A DNA stretch of 64,000 nt, from the NCBI GenBank assembly GCA_003194525.1, contig NBIV01000258.1:53491-117490 (forward strand). The letters are read 5' to 3'. This document shows, in pieces, positions 33,501 through 45,974 of this stretch; the stretch's first letter is position 1, and every line of letters begins with the position of its first letter. The notes below the pieces were generated by a model. It worked only from the letters and a program-made list of their open reading frames with translations. It was not told the origin of the DNA and ran no database searches. This DNA comes from Gracilariopsis chorda (taxonomy: Eukaryota > Rhodophyta > Florideophyceae > Gracilariales > Gracilariaceae). A program made the translations under genes and the position numbers.

Positions 33501-36032
33501 TGGACTGAACGTTATTGAACCCTTCGTCAGGACTTCTACTGGCCCGCCATGGCGTTTGAATGCTATGGCACTGTGCGGGTTTGCCGCGAGTGCGCGAAAA
33601 ACCGGGTTAAACTCCGGAAGCCTTCAAAGAAGATGAAGCTGTTCACCGCCAGGGCACCTTTGAGATTCTTCGCAATTGACATTCTCGCACTGCTACCGGA
33701 AACGCTGAGAGGGAAATCAGTTCTTACTCGTCATAACCGATCGTTTTTCGAAGCTTGTGCAAACCGTATCATCACGGAGTATATTCGCTTTTGCTGTTGT
33801 ACACGCGTTCGTAACGCATTGGATCTTTTTTTACGGCCCTCCTGTCGAGATTTATCCGATAAAGGGAAGCAATTTGAATCGCGATTCTTTCAAGATGTTT
33901 GTCGCATCTTGGACGTTAAGAAATTATGTACAACTACCTATCATCCCCAAACAAATGGGTAGGTAGAGCGATTCAATGGTACTTTGATTGCCGCTTTGCG
34001 GTCCTATGTGTCCGATCAGCCAACTACATGGGACCTCTACACTGATGCAGTGACCTTTGCAGACAATTCGCAAGTACACCGGACAACCGGACTCACTCCA
34101 TTTGAACTGGTACTTTCACGGACACCCCCGCTGGTGGCGCTGGAGTCCTGCAACCCAGTTGACGCATTCCCATCCATGGGTGAAGACCGCTTGCACTGGG
34201 AAAAATGACTTCCCAAGCCAGTACCAATCGCCCTGAAGCCCATGGCCCACGCTCAGGCCGCCTACAAGCACGGTTTTGATACCCTCTTGCGCGGTAACAC
34301 TGCAGCGCATATCAACCCTGGGGACTTCCTATTTGTTCGCAAAGAGTTCTATAACACGGAGCAGGTGAAACGCTATAAGCTCTCGCCTGTTGCAGGTTGC
34401 CCCTTTAAGGTTATTTCATCGAGAGCCGACACTGTCGTCATGGAGATGGGCGACAAGCACGAGCATCTTTCGCGAGACCGCGTCGTCGTCGCCTCTCTTC
34501 CCACTCCAGCGGCTGCATCAGTACCTGGTTCCGTTAGAACGGTTTCGGACACCACAGTTGTTGCGGTAAGTCGACGACCTCTCGTCGCGCCACACCCAAA
34601 CCGTAGACTCTCGGATCTCCCGATTTTATCGGACCGTCCAACTGCGTCGGATACCTCTGGCCTTTTTGGCCAAGCTTCTTCGCTTTCTACAGCAGTAACC
34701 CCTGCAGGGATATATACCGGCAGTGCGGCCATTAACTTCCTCATTGTTCTGTCTGAGCAGGGGGAGGAAAATTGGCCTGCTGCGGAAGGTTTGCCGTCGT
34801 CGCAAACGGAGACAAGCCGTGGAACACGGGAATAAATCCCGAACACGGGCACGTCAAGCTTCCCGGAGAGTCTTAAACCCACCGGAAGCCCCACCGCACA
34901 GTCACCTCCGACACTGAGACACGTGGACGCAGTCGAGAAGCACGCTGCGGTTCAATCGGAAATCCGCACAAAACCCACCGCAAGGTAATGCCGACGTTGG
35001 CATAGCCGTGGGAAACGGGAAGCCACGAGCCCCCTCAACCGTGCCGCTTGCTTTGTCTTCCCGACACCACAATAGCGCGCCGAGCCTCTCAGTTGACCCC
35101 GCCGTCATTGCCGGAGATTTGCCAGATGTTCCTGTTAAATCACCTCCCGTGGAAGGGTCGGGCAGTGCGCAAGCGGAAGTGCCGAACGCAACTCCCTCCG
35201 AAGTGTCAAATGCCACACCTGCAGAAAATTCAGATGCCATTTCTCGGGAAGTGTCGCGCTTCAATTTGTCGGAAGAGTCGCGCAACGCTCCCGCGGAAGA
35301 TTCAAACACCACTACTGTGGAGAAAAGTGCTACGGCGCATGATGCGCTATTGGGCACGAGCATGGTGCGCAATTGCGCACGCGCATGGCACGCAGCCAAT
35401 CATATATCGAGCTCAGGAAGATCGTCAGTTCACCGGAAGTCACCGCAAGGCACGGGGAGGGCAGGCCACAAGGTACAGCACGTATGCAACAAGTCATGCC
35501 CATCCAGGAGGTGGTTTGCGACAGTGACGAGCCAATCAAAGCCCGCCATTCTCCACCAAACGGAACCGCCTTTACGCCCATGAAGGTACAACCCACACAC
35601 CACGGAGGTGCAACACTCCCCAAGCCACCGAAGTGGGACGACCCACGCCGACTCGCATTAAGACCGGAATACCACGCTGCGGAACATGGAGCCTCACAAA
35701 ACGGCACTGCCAAGGAACTGCAACCGCAGTACGGACCAGACTACTTGCTCAGGGACGTATGGTCTGCCGAGGGGAATGGGGCCGAATCCGGTGTGACAAA
35801 AACCTCGCAAGGAAGAAAGGTGTTTGAAATGCAGTATGTGGTAGACCGACTTGTCGGACACGCATACAATGAGCACGGAACTCTCGTATATCGCTCCCTT
35901 TGGTAGAGCTATGACCGGGAATGGGATACGATGTACCCCATTGAGCATATTCCACGTTCAAGTGTGGTTAGGCATCACCGCCGCGAGGGTATTCCATTCC
36001 CAGCAACACTGGTCAACGCCCAGGTGGGTTAA
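30564..36032 (+). pseudogene. pol: Pol of retroelement 3
   Basis: The protease motif DTGTGPKF lies near 30840. Reverse transcriptase is spread over several frames with VYVDDIIIFF near 32305, so the YLDD Leu is Val. RNase H follows to about 33110. The integrase has a damaged finger, AIDIL near 33675, LSDKGKQF near 33860 and NG-stop-VERFN near 33960, where a TAG replaces Gln. A long low-complexity spacer leads to a chromodomain (VVDRLVGHAYNEHG, then IEHIPRSSVV) ending at the TAA 36030-36032, with a TAG inside at 35904. Many frame changes make this a clear pseudogene. Confidence 0.88.
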
Positions 36033-36442
36033 CCGACTGCGCGGATGAGTCGAAGAAGAGGAGTGACCTTCTGGAAACTCCGCATCATTCGGTCGGCCTC
36101 TGCAGTAGTCGTCCGGCCCCTTTTCTCTCGTATTATTTTCATTTTCACGACGGATATCCAACGTCGTTGGTTTTCTTTTTCATCCAGCGTGCTGGTTTGC
36201 AACTCCTGTCGTGTTCCATTCGCATGGTTTTTGTTTCCATCGATGATATTGTGCATTGTCGCGGGCTGCAGTAACTCGGTTAATCCCATCGAAATGGTTA
36301 TGGTTCCCAGGACCGGGTTTGTCCCGCGCTTCAAAGATTGAACAAGAAGCAAAAAACGAGAAGTTTTTGAAACCCACGGAAACGAGATAGCTTTTATTGG
36401 AAGTACGCATGTGAAAAGCTAGGCTATGCAGGTGGAAATGCA

Positions 36443-38176
36443 CTAGTTGTTTCCCGGAGTCGGAAGACATCCCCCGCCGAGGCGATGCTCCAACGCATCT
36501 CTCATCTCGTTGATGTCGCCGTTCACCTCGTTCGAGACAAGGCCAACCTCGCAGAGGAATTGTGCGATCACGTCGCCCTGATCCGCTGGAGGAGGGAAGG
36601 AAGAAGCGCTGCCCGCGGTAACTGGGACCAAGCTCGGAGCAGCCACACAAGCGGCACTTTTCACCACAGGACTGTGAACCCCGCCGAAGCTGGCTGGATG
36701 TCATCATCACTGGTCCCCGCCGCAACCGTCACTTCCGTTTCCATCGGCGCCGGGTCTTCCGGATCATTTTCCACCACTGAGTCACCTTCCGCGTACGTGC
36801 GGTGATAATCATCCGCAACAACGTATCCACGAGGGGATTCTACGGTATCTCCGGCGGAGCATGCTGGTACTTCTCCGCTACCTCGCAGGTACTCTCCTGG
36901 TATTACCAACGGTCAGAGAAGATTTAATACCCCGCCAGCGCGGTGTTCCTGCCCAAGGCGGGTCCTGAACCGCGAGGCAGCTGGGTGCGCTGTGAATCGG
37001 TCAAGGGAACGTCATACCACTGGACTCGATCGATGAAGTCCAGCAAGCCAAGCATCTCCTTGATGTTCGCCTCGACCCCGAGGGGGCTTCTCATGTTCAG
37101 GTGGCGGATGGCAGCCCGCACGCACAGCTGTATATACCACAGAAGATACTGGTCGTATGCCTCCGTAAGGATGTATGCCGCAGTGCGGACCGGCCACTCG
37201 GTAATGACAACAGACTAACACCCCGACCGGGGATCGTCAATGAAGTACGAGCCGTAGTAGTTGAAGACTGGAGGGAGTTCGATAAAGCAACTCCAGCCGG
37301 CCTGGAGGGCAGCCCACCAATCGGGAATTGGAACGCACCGATTTCGTCGTTGAACAGGCTTCATGCGCTCGATCTCTGCGTTTGGGTACGGGAAGAAGTA
37401 CCTGGTACTGGCTCGCCAGCGCCGCTCTTCGCAGATGTAATTATGCAAGACGTTGGACCGGACTGCCTTGGGAAGATAACAGAACTCCGCCCGAATGACC
37501 GGCCTCTGCCAGCAAATGGCTTCCTGCCGAGCAATCGGAAATCTTCGCCATGCGAACATCTCCAAGGCAGCAAGCCTGGCGCAGTAGGACATCTACCCGC
37601 GGGTGTGCTAAGAGCAACGTCGATGTCGACGCTCTACCGGACCGGGAACTCGAAGGGTGCCCGATGCTCTTGGAGAAATGCAATCCGCACCAGCGCGGCA
37701 TGAGCCTCCTCGAGTGACTCCGTGCGATGGCGGATGACATGATGAACCGGAACTGCGATGCACCGGCACTGGTCCAACGACATCTTTATGACGGCCAGCA
37801 TGTCACCGGAAAGCTTCTCTGCCTCGTCGGTGTACGAGATCAGGAGCGACTCGTGTCGGACCCGAATAGGGTGAAACCACGGTGCGAGTCAACGCATCAT
37901 GGCGCCGTTCCGAGTTCTCGGGCCCATACCCGTAAGGTAATCGAGGTTCAGCCAATCCGGTAGTGCCCGGGCACTGCTGTAAATTCCGGGGAGCGTGCGT
38001 TTCGCGAAGTGCGAGGGTATGACCGGTTGCGCGGAAGAGCTGGAGTCCTGCTGAGCAGTGAATCCAGCGGTCTGTGGCAGAAGAACCGACCGGAAGCCGG
38101 TGAAGTACCCTTGGTCGGGCGTCGGAGGTTGCCGTGGCATCATGCGCCGAGGTTTGAATGCGGTGGATAAAGTCAT
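36443..38176 (-). pseudogene. Antisense gene of retroelement 3, frameshifted
   Basis: Minus strand, between pol and the 3' LTR, the same arrangement as element 1. A likely start is the ATG at 38176. The protein blocks fall in three frames: RALPDWLNLDYLTG near 37935, EEAHAALVRIA near 37690, RPVIRAEFCYLPK near 37505, YFFPYPNAEIERM near 37390, EANIKEMLGLLDFIDRVQW near 37050, and an acidic tail ending at 36443. Each has a counterpart in the same order in element 1 or 4 (EARAGMAKVA, RPILPAEFRYL, YLVPYRMLEIDRV). No clear TATA box is left. Function unknown. Confidence 0.72.
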
Positions 38177-38365
38177 TGAGCGCCGAGGTACTCGGGAAAC
38201 CCGTGGTGACGGAGGGCAAGGAGGAGAGCGATAAACCCCGTAGACGGGCGTGCCCTTACGGGAATGCCGTGCGCTTATGGGAAAGGCGTGCCATGTCGAA
38301 CCCTCTTGTGAGGTTTGCGCCCTGTCTTGAGAGGGGGGATATGAAGCGCAGTGCCCATGCCTGGG

Positions 38366-39165
38366 TGTGCTGAAGACTTGGTTCTTTTTGCGGTTCACCG
38401 GTTTTGCTCATCTTATGAGTTTGTACCAAAAGCGGTCAATGGCTACTTAGCCGAGCCACCGGCTGTGCCTGCGCATGCCCCCCCGCGGGAATTGCCACGT
38501 TCGTGTAGATGGACGCATGGTTATGTTTTTCCAATATTTGGTACATTTACTTATTTAGAATTATTAGTATTATTTCTTCTACTATGGGGGACAGTACTCA
38601 AGGCGCCGGCGTCCCCACCGTCGCCTAAGTGAAGCCTTAACAAGGGTGATCTTCCTGATCGGAGGCTCTGTTCGTTTCAGCATTCGCAGCTAATAAACTC
38701 CACAAGGAGCATTACTCCGTTGTGCACGGTTCGTTCAACCCCCTTTAATGCGCAGATCATTACGTGGATTTCCAATCCAATATCCTGGTTATTTCCCGCT
38801 CTGCATTTTCTTTTCCTTTGCTCTTTCAGGCAATCCCGATATTTCCCGAGCCACTCGCGTGACTCGCTGTCGGAGCACCTCCGCACTCATTTCCCTTCGC
38901 TCATTTCTCGCCCCTTTTTAGGTACAACCGGTGATACTCGGGGCGTCCCGTATAACCGTGAAGCTGCCAATCATATGGTTATACTGCCTCTTTAGAGGAT
39001 ACTGATCGTTGTTCAATCAACCTTTCGGCGCAAGTCGCTAAGGATCAGTCCCAGTTTACACCCGGTCTCGTTTCACTGATCCCCGGAAGGGCTCTACCGC
39101 CGTGCCTACCTCGTGAGAGAAGGATTCGGACGTCTTGGTCGCGCTTTTTCCACAGGGGCATTGCA
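38366..39165 (+). repeat. 3' LTR of retroelement 3
   Basis: About 800 bases, the partner of 27557-28346, with TG...CA ends. A purine-rich GAGAGGGGGGAT at 38330-38342 lies about 25 bases inside the LTR and could be the displaced polypurine tract. Confidence 0.88.
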
Positions 39166-39589
39166 CTAAAACAACAACTACGGTTCTCCAATCATAAAAA
39201 AATGTTAAGAAACCCCTTTAAACACACGAAACACTATATGACACATGTCACAAAAAAGGCGGAACTTTCTTCCAGTTAAAAATCCTTGCATCTTATTAGA
39301 TAGTATCACCAACTGCAAACACCCTGCTCATTACCTCTCCCAATTACAACTTCGAAAATGGCGAGAGAAAAGTATTTGTCCCAGTTCAAGAAGGACAAAT
39401 ATCCACACTATGCCACGAACGACTCTCTCTACGACAAAAGCGGAGCACGTACAACGCTCAGTTGAAGCTGTCTGATGCTGGTCTAGTTCGAATCCGAAAC
39501 TAACTCCCAAACTATCGCCAAAAATATCAGCAAACTTTCGCCGCAGCAACACCGCGCTTTGCTACGTGAAGCACGAGGTGTTTTAAATA

Positions 39590-40345
39590 ATGAAGGATTT
39601 CACCCCTAGTGCGTCCGATCTGAAAAAAGATCGAAATGTCAACATATCCCTTCGTTGCGTACAGCAGCTGTTGAAAGAAGATGATACCCTCAAGTCATCA
39701 AAGATGATGCAGGGCTCAGACATGACCGAGGATCATAAGTTTGCACGTCTTAAAAAGGCCCGGCGAAACATATCAAAAGGAGATTTCTTTTGGAACAAAA
39801 TTGTTTTCTAGGATGAGAACAAGTTCAAATTTGATGGTGCAGATGTTCTGTCGTGTTATTGGCATGATTTGCGAACGAAGCCCTGGAGCTTGTCATCCCG
39901 TGTTGCAGGAGGTAATTCGGTCATGGTATGGGGTGCGATATAATTGTATGGTGTCAGTGATTTGATGTTCTTGATTGACCCTCAGGATTCTAAGAAGTAT
40001 TGTGATACGTTAGAGCTGGATTTACTGCCTTGGACTGTAGAAATCTTTGGACCTAGGTCAACCTGGATTTTGCAGCAGAACGGTGCGTCAATTCATCGCT
40101 CGGCCTATACTAAAAATTGGCTCCTTGGACATCAGGTTCGCCTTTTATCTTGGCCTGCTAAGTACCCAGATCTAAATATAATTGAAAATGTCTAGGAAAT
40201 AATCGCTAGGAAGGTCTATGACAATGGAAAGCAGTTTGAGACTGTCAAAAAGCTCAAAACTTCTATCCTAAGTGTATGGCGCACTTTGACTGTAGACTAC
40301 ATGCAAAAACCCTATCGATCCATTCCTAGACATTTTTGGGTGTGA
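39590..40345 (+). pseudogene. Tc1/mariner transposase relic A
   Basis: One plus-strand frame of about 250 codons with nonsense codons at 39809, 39941 and 40193. It covers the end of the DNA-binding part and the catalytic DDE_3-like core: DENKFKFDG (first Asp), WILQQNGASIH where the second catalytic Asp has become Asn, and LNIIENV with the Glu. The helix-turn-helix part upstream (from about 39358) is out of frame. It lies just outside the 3' LTR of element 3. Inactive. Confidence 0.85.
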
Positions 40346-40661
40346 TTGACAAGCAAAGTGGTGCTACAAAGTACTAAAACAATAAAGACGTACAGTTTTA
40401 CTATATATGTCATTACGTATTTTGCGTGCTTAAAACTGTTTCGCTGTATGATTTGTACATGTACTCCGTATGAAACTGGAATTGGTATGAAGGCGTACAG
40501 CAATCAGTTTTGGCACCCTTTTTCTATTGTGCAAGCCTTATTAGTATCATACTTGCACACTTGAAACCCTTCCATGAGCAGTTGGGTGCCTGTGATTAAG
40601 AGAGTTGCGCGCACTGTATACCGATACGTAATCGAAAAGGGCTAAAATACACGACGTAGAT

Positions 40662-40875
40662 AGTGTAGACGAGTCAGCGCGCATTTGCAACCATAAGAAG
40701 AGGGAGTCAGTGAGCACGTGCCATGGCGGGCCGCACATGTTACCACGCCAGTTTAGATCGTACTGAAGCCAATTATATGCCACTATTTTGGATTTCAACC
40801 AGTAGATCCGCAGAGTCAGGACATCCCCTCTATCCCTACTCTCTCCAGCCGCCAATTCAGCACAACGTGAACGTC
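40662..40875. repeat. Left terminal inverted repeat of the MULE
   Basis: Matches 49820-50027 in inverted orientation, starting AGTGTAGACGAGTCAGCGCGC. Similarity is high as far as the block TCTCCAGCCGCCAATTCAG and fades at about 40875. A long open frame runs through both copies, but I take that as chance in a repeat. Confidence 0.85.
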
Positions 40876-41220
40876 ACAATTGCCATTGGGCTCCATCGTT
40901 CTGCTAACTGGTGAGCGTAACCGAGCAAGAAGAGGGATAGAGAATCCTGATCGTGCTCCGCAAAAATGCGTTCCCCTTATGATCCCGCTTTCACAACCTC
41001 GATCTATGTCTGGTCAATCTCAGCTGCATACAAATCTAAAGAGACAACCGAGCCAGACTCTCTCGGGTATGCTTCGCTTGGAGTGCTCTCAAACAAGGAC
41101 GGAAGTAGATCTACATAGACTGTTGATCTGACACTGGTAAACTCTACCTCCTGGCACCCCGTATCTCGTACACCACAACACCAACTAGCTCCGAAGGCGC
41201 CTACGCCTAAGTCAGCGTTC

Positions 41221-41964
41221 ATGGGCCCACAGATTTTGAAGAGGAAGGCAAAGGAAGCGATGGAGGAGTAGTGGACTACTTCGTCAGTAAGTGAAGTACA
41301 GAAAATTATTGCAGACGAAGTAGAAGCTCCCCAATACAAAGGGCTTGTGCATGAGGCACTAATGGTGACTTCCAGTTAGAAGATCATACACCATGAAAAG
41401 AGTATCGAGTTATTTGCAGGTGTAGTGGACTCACCAATCGAGGGAACTATTTTCTGCGAGTGCGTTTCCAAACTTGTTCGTAACCTTTCTGATATGGAGA
41501 TTGCCAACCCACGCTGTGGTGAGTTTCTGGGGAGATTTATCGGCAGTAAAGCCGCTACTAGAAAGCTAGATCCGGGCAATAGGAAGGACGTTGGGTTGAA
41601 GTTCTTGGGACGTGATCTCTAGGGAGTTGAAGACCCGAAGCGACGGGCAAACGTGGCTGTACATACCTTTACAGAGCTTTCCAGAAGACTAACTGCTTCG
41701 GTACCAGATAAAAAGGAGAGAGGAAACATGTTATGACAGGTGGCCAAGCGGCTACACATCGACTTAGCTGCTGACATGTCCCTTTGGAATCCTATGAAAT
41801 GGTTAAACATGCTTTCAGATATGTTAGGTGAGAACATTATTTCTTTCCTTGCGCCCTAATCTGCAGTAGAAGGCCAGCTGAAAGAACTCATCGAAAGCAA
41901 GGCACCTGGTGAGAATATTGAAACCCTCTTTGGTCCAAGTTTAAGACTGCAGATACGAATTTGA
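41221..41964 (+). pseudogene. MA3-domain protein pseudogene (PDCD4/eIF4G-like)
   Basis: One plus-strand frame from ATG 41221 to 41964, about 247 codons with five in-frame nonsense codons and no frameshift. The N-terminal part fits an MA3 domain, the helical domain of translation regulators such as PDCD4 and eIF4G that binds the helicase eIF4A: YKGLVHEALMV, then LVRNLSDMEIANPRCGEFL and GRFIG, matching the family pattern of a DL..D.P..A..L..FI ending. The following residues (LHIDLAADMSLWNP) are not assigned. It lies inside the MULE, on the strand opposite to the transposase, and is probably a captured host gene fragment. Confidence 0.55.
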
Positions 41965-42329
41965 TGCGACTTGTCGTGCGAGTGGGATTGGATCGTTCGT
42001 TCATAAGTTCAGCTGATACTTTTGTTGAGTCTTTTAAGAGTTAAGAGAGTTGGCTCTTTAGTGATGAAGGTGTATGGCACACTTGCTCGTGAGATTCAGT
42101 TTAGGGGTTGTGAGATGTAAGGAAGACTGTTCACGCGTTCATGGACGGAAACATGGAATATGCAAAGGGAATTTCTCTATGATACGCCACGATATCTAGA
42201 AGGTGAATAGAGAAGTACAGTGAAGGAGAAGGTGACAGGAGCAAGAAAACTAGGCTTTTATGAAAAACAGAGCAGGCTCAAAGACATTATGAAAGGAGGA
42301 GGAAAGGGATAAAACGCCTGTGCTTAATG

Positions 42330-45300
42330 CTACAGATAGTGGATGTGTTCGGGAGACTTTGACATAATTCGAAGTGCTTTGTCTTGCACGTCTTGGATTA
42401 TGGAAGTTGAGGCTGCCATAGCTGGTTCTGAGGATGTTGAAGGTCGGTGACAGTCTTTTTGAGATGCTTCCTGGGACGAATGCGGGCTTGTCCTCGCCCG
42501 CTTTCTCGTGCGCTCCAAAGAGCTTTTATTTCTCCGTTGTGCCCTCTGGCATCCGTGGTTTGGTGCACGGATCCCTGAGTAACTGCAATCTTTTGTACAA
42601 GAAGATGGATGCAGTAAAGTGACAGTGTTGTTTGTTTGTTCGGCGTGTTCTGTTAATGAAGCCAACCTTGTTTTAAAGATACCTCTGGCTTCGAAGTGTG
42701 TTGCTTTTCCTTGTTGAATGTCTACTATGGCATCCCTTAAAAGACATAGAACGGCACTCAATGCAATACGTCAAATTCCAGTAGCTTGTAGATGTATAGC
42801 ATCGTAGAGGTTTTTTCCTTCCATGTACGTATTGTACCATCTACTTTTGAGTCTTATCTACTGGTTCTAAGTATATCTGAATCATTGGGGATGAAACCAT
42901 TCTCCGTTGACTCATCAAAATGGCGTATTCGGGATTTGATCTCCTCGTTGTTGAAGTATTGGGTCTCTGACCTGAGTTTTGCCATGTAAGGGACTGACAA
43001 GGCAGATATATATTTTCTCCAGTATGTATAGAAAAGCATTTCCAGAGATATGAAGAATCCTAGTATGTTTCGTAGTTCAGGTAACCGCAGTATCTTCCTG
43101 ATACACCATGGCACATCGAACCAGGTGACGACAAGCAAAACCAACAGATCAAGGTTGCCCACAGGAACAGACATCAATAAACTCTGACTTTACGTCATCC
43201 TCCGACCCCGTGTGCCATTTTGAGAATTGTAGGACAGTCTCCTGTGATGAGCGTTCTTTATCCACCGACGATTTACAGCTCTGAGTCAAATGGCTTCCCC
43301 ATTTCAACTTAAAGCGAGCTACAGCTCCAAGTGCTGCGGTTGAACTACTTTCCAGGTTTCTGATTGCTTCTGGCAACGATTCCTGTGAATAGTTTGCACC
43401 CTCTGTGCTGTAAAGAATGTAGTTCTTCGATGGCTTGAAACTCAAATCTACGAAGTGCGCCAAAGCGTAGTTCGTGTAATCATCAGCCAAGTTGTCTACG
43501 ACTTCTACAGGTAGAAGTACTCAAGCTCACTTGTCTTCCGATAGCTCCCAATTGGAGAAGATAAGGTTCGTACAAGCTCCAAGTTCCGAGTATCAGCTCT
43601 TTTTTGAGATGTACGCCAAACCTCCAAAGGAACTTTGGACAAGGGAATCTTCATCGATATAATGATCTTCTCGCATGCGGAATTAGAAGACTCGGTGTAG
43701 CCAGTCCCTTGGAACATGTAGCGGGTAGGTATAGCCGCATGACGGAAGCAAGACACCAGCATATGCGGCTTATAGTGGTAAAAATACGTATGCCGAACGG
43801 GGAGACGATCGTCAAAAGCATAAAAGTACTTCGATTCAACCATTCTCCTCCTTTTGAAAAAACGTTTCCGATTTATATGACTTCTTGAGGTTGAACAGGT
43901 CTTTCTTCATATCATGCATCCATTCCATCCGACCAATCTTTATATACCAATTGGCTACATAGTTCTTCTTATTCTCGTTCAGGTGCCATTCGTCGAGGCT
44001 TATATAGGACGAATTTAACAGCATTTCAGCTGCATTTATACACGCAGTGTTCTGTTCCATCATTATCATTGCCGGTGAAACGGCGACTATAGACTTGGAG
44101 TAGGAAAGAATTCGTAGGAAGTCCTCTTTTGTCTCGGAGCCCATATACCCCATGAAAAAAGTCAACACATGACCATTATTGGCTCTTCCATTAGTCGTGA
44201 CTACAGGAAAGCCGTATCTATTGGCTATGGCATAATAATCAATAAATACCACCGGGACAATGCCAAACTTCTGGTTGTCTTCCATCCACTCTCAAGACGA
44301 CCAACAAGCGTACTTTACCCTACCCGAATCATCTGCAGCAAAGGATCCTTTATTCCCTGCATCGTCCTTGCTCAACGAAAATAGCAGGTCACACAACCTT
44401 ACACATTCCAAATCGCGGGATAGCTTGTGGAGGAAGCATACCTCAACTTAGTCCTCGCCGATACCGTATTTATCTTTTGATTGTACTTGTCTTCCAGGTA
44501 TCGAATCGTATCTCTAAAGCCCATATACAAATCGCTCGTCATATTTATCGCTTCAGAACGCATTTGCGGCTTGAGATGTGTAATACCCCAACTCCCGGAG
44601 GGGCCATGTCCATGTTTACAACGATTTACATTAGCCACGTAGATCAGTACACCATCCTCCTCCTGCCCAGAATCCTCTGTGTTAATCGTTATCGAGAAGA
44701 GGCATCGCCTTGTCTTGTTATTGTATTGATCGCACTTCAAGATTCCCTTCTTCAGCATCCTTCTACTCCCACGTTCAGCACTACCACTCTTCGGAGACTT
44801 TGTCTTATCCAGAGGTCTCTTTAGTTGTCCAACGTATATAGAAGTCCTTACGAATAAGCTGTACCCGAAGCAGTCCGCGATAAATAGAACTTCCTTCAGA
44901 ACCGTAACACCAGGAGCATCGAGAGGAAGGGTTTCCAGGTAGGCTAAGACTGCTTCTTTAAAACACTCCTGAATTCTCTCATTCGGTATCGGGTTCTGGA
45001 CGGATTGCGTTCCCAGTTCTTCATCAGCGTCTTCTGTCCAGCAGTTCTCATCCTTCTCTCCCTTCTCTCTTGTTTTTGATTCTTCTTCAATCAGGATGCC
45101 TCCATCAGAATCTTCGAAGAAGCATGACGGAACCTGCTCTTCGTCACCTAAGAATCGATCAATGAGCAAATCACCATCTTCTTCAACGGATTGCTCATTT
45201 GAAACCTGCTGCGCATATGCTACGTTCGCGTTAAGTGTTTCACTCTCTTCACTCAGTTTTGAGCCTTGCTCACCGCTCACAGTGTTGCAGAGTGCCCGCT

Positions 45301-45583
45301 CGCGTTTGGCAACCAGTGATTGTGTTGAGGAGTTTGGAGACGCAGCAGGAGGAGTAGGGTCAAAGTAAATAATGCCAAAATCGCCTCTCCCCCCACTGTC
45401 GACGTTAAACGCGTTATCTAGCAGTCCAGCCGAGCATTTTACATCGTTTAACCCAACTTTCCCGCTACCTTCCCTTGATATTGGTGGTCGCCGCGGCGTG
45501 TTCGGTAGAATTGAAACCAGTCTACGTTCTTCCTGTGGAACCGAAGGTTGTTGCTTCCAAAGGTCGCGTTTGGGTTCATGCAC
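42330..45583 (-). pseudogene. MULE transposase pseudogene
   Basis: Read on the minus strand in pieces across two frames. The first 394 codons are acidic and end in an FAR1-like DNA-binding region (KCDQYNNKTRRCLFSI, VNRCKHGHG) near 44700. The catalytic core lies at 44285-43836, where VVFIDYYAIANRYGFPVVT corresponds to the usual VxxID motif and WHLNEN to the C-terminal part. The second catalytic Asp position reads MMEQN. At 43165-43110 a SWIM zinc finger, C-x-C-x8-C-x-H (CSCGQP, a TGA stop, then SVGFACRHL), is preserved apart from the stop. A basic tail (RTRKRARTS) ends at 42330. Frame changes fall near 44400, 43840 and 43495. Inactive. Confidence 0.82.
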
Positions 45584-45974
45584 TCCTCTTCGCGAAGCAC
45601 GGCAATCATGGATGCCTCCCCTCTCAACGCATTCGTGCTATGCGACACGAAATAGAAGGGATAAAAGTCCTCAGCATACTGGAGTCGCCATACGCCATAT
45701 CGTCTTCACTACCTGTGTCTGCATCGCTTTGACATAAAAGTCCATGTGAATGCTGTAGGAGGTATCATGATGAGCTTTCGTAGAACTCGGCTCCCTGAAA
45801 GGGGGGTATGTTAGAAATATGCATGATAGACGTACATATTCTCCACTTCTCCGTATGTTTTCTTCCACTTCTTGTAGACGTGAGGCCAAAGAGGAGCGAA
45901 TGCCCTCAAACCTCCTTCTCACAACATCATCGGGGCATGGAAACTGTTAAGGGGTGTACGTGTTTCTAGTCCTG

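Larger units (their letters stand above)
27557..39165 (+). mobile_element. Retroelement 3: Ty3/gypsy chromovirus-type LTR retrotransposon
   Basis: The only plus-strand element of the four. LTRs lie at 27557-28346 and 38366-39165. The flanks CTAGG and CTAAA could be an eroded 5-base duplication. The order is 5' LTR, primer-binding site identical to that of element 1, gag, frameshift site, pol with chromodomain, and an antisense gene on the minus strand before the 3' LTR. It is the most decayed of the three, with many frame changes. Confidence 0.92.

Noticed and set aside
39470-39500. GTTCGAATCC-like sequence suggesting a tRNA T-arm
   Set aside because: No matching acceptor, D-arm or anticodon arm upstream; it lies in the N-terminal part of the Tc1 relic.
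40547-40855. Similar open frames in both MULE inverted repeats (also 49838-50158)
   Set aside because: They come from the repeat itself; the terminal repeats carry no recognisable protein domain.
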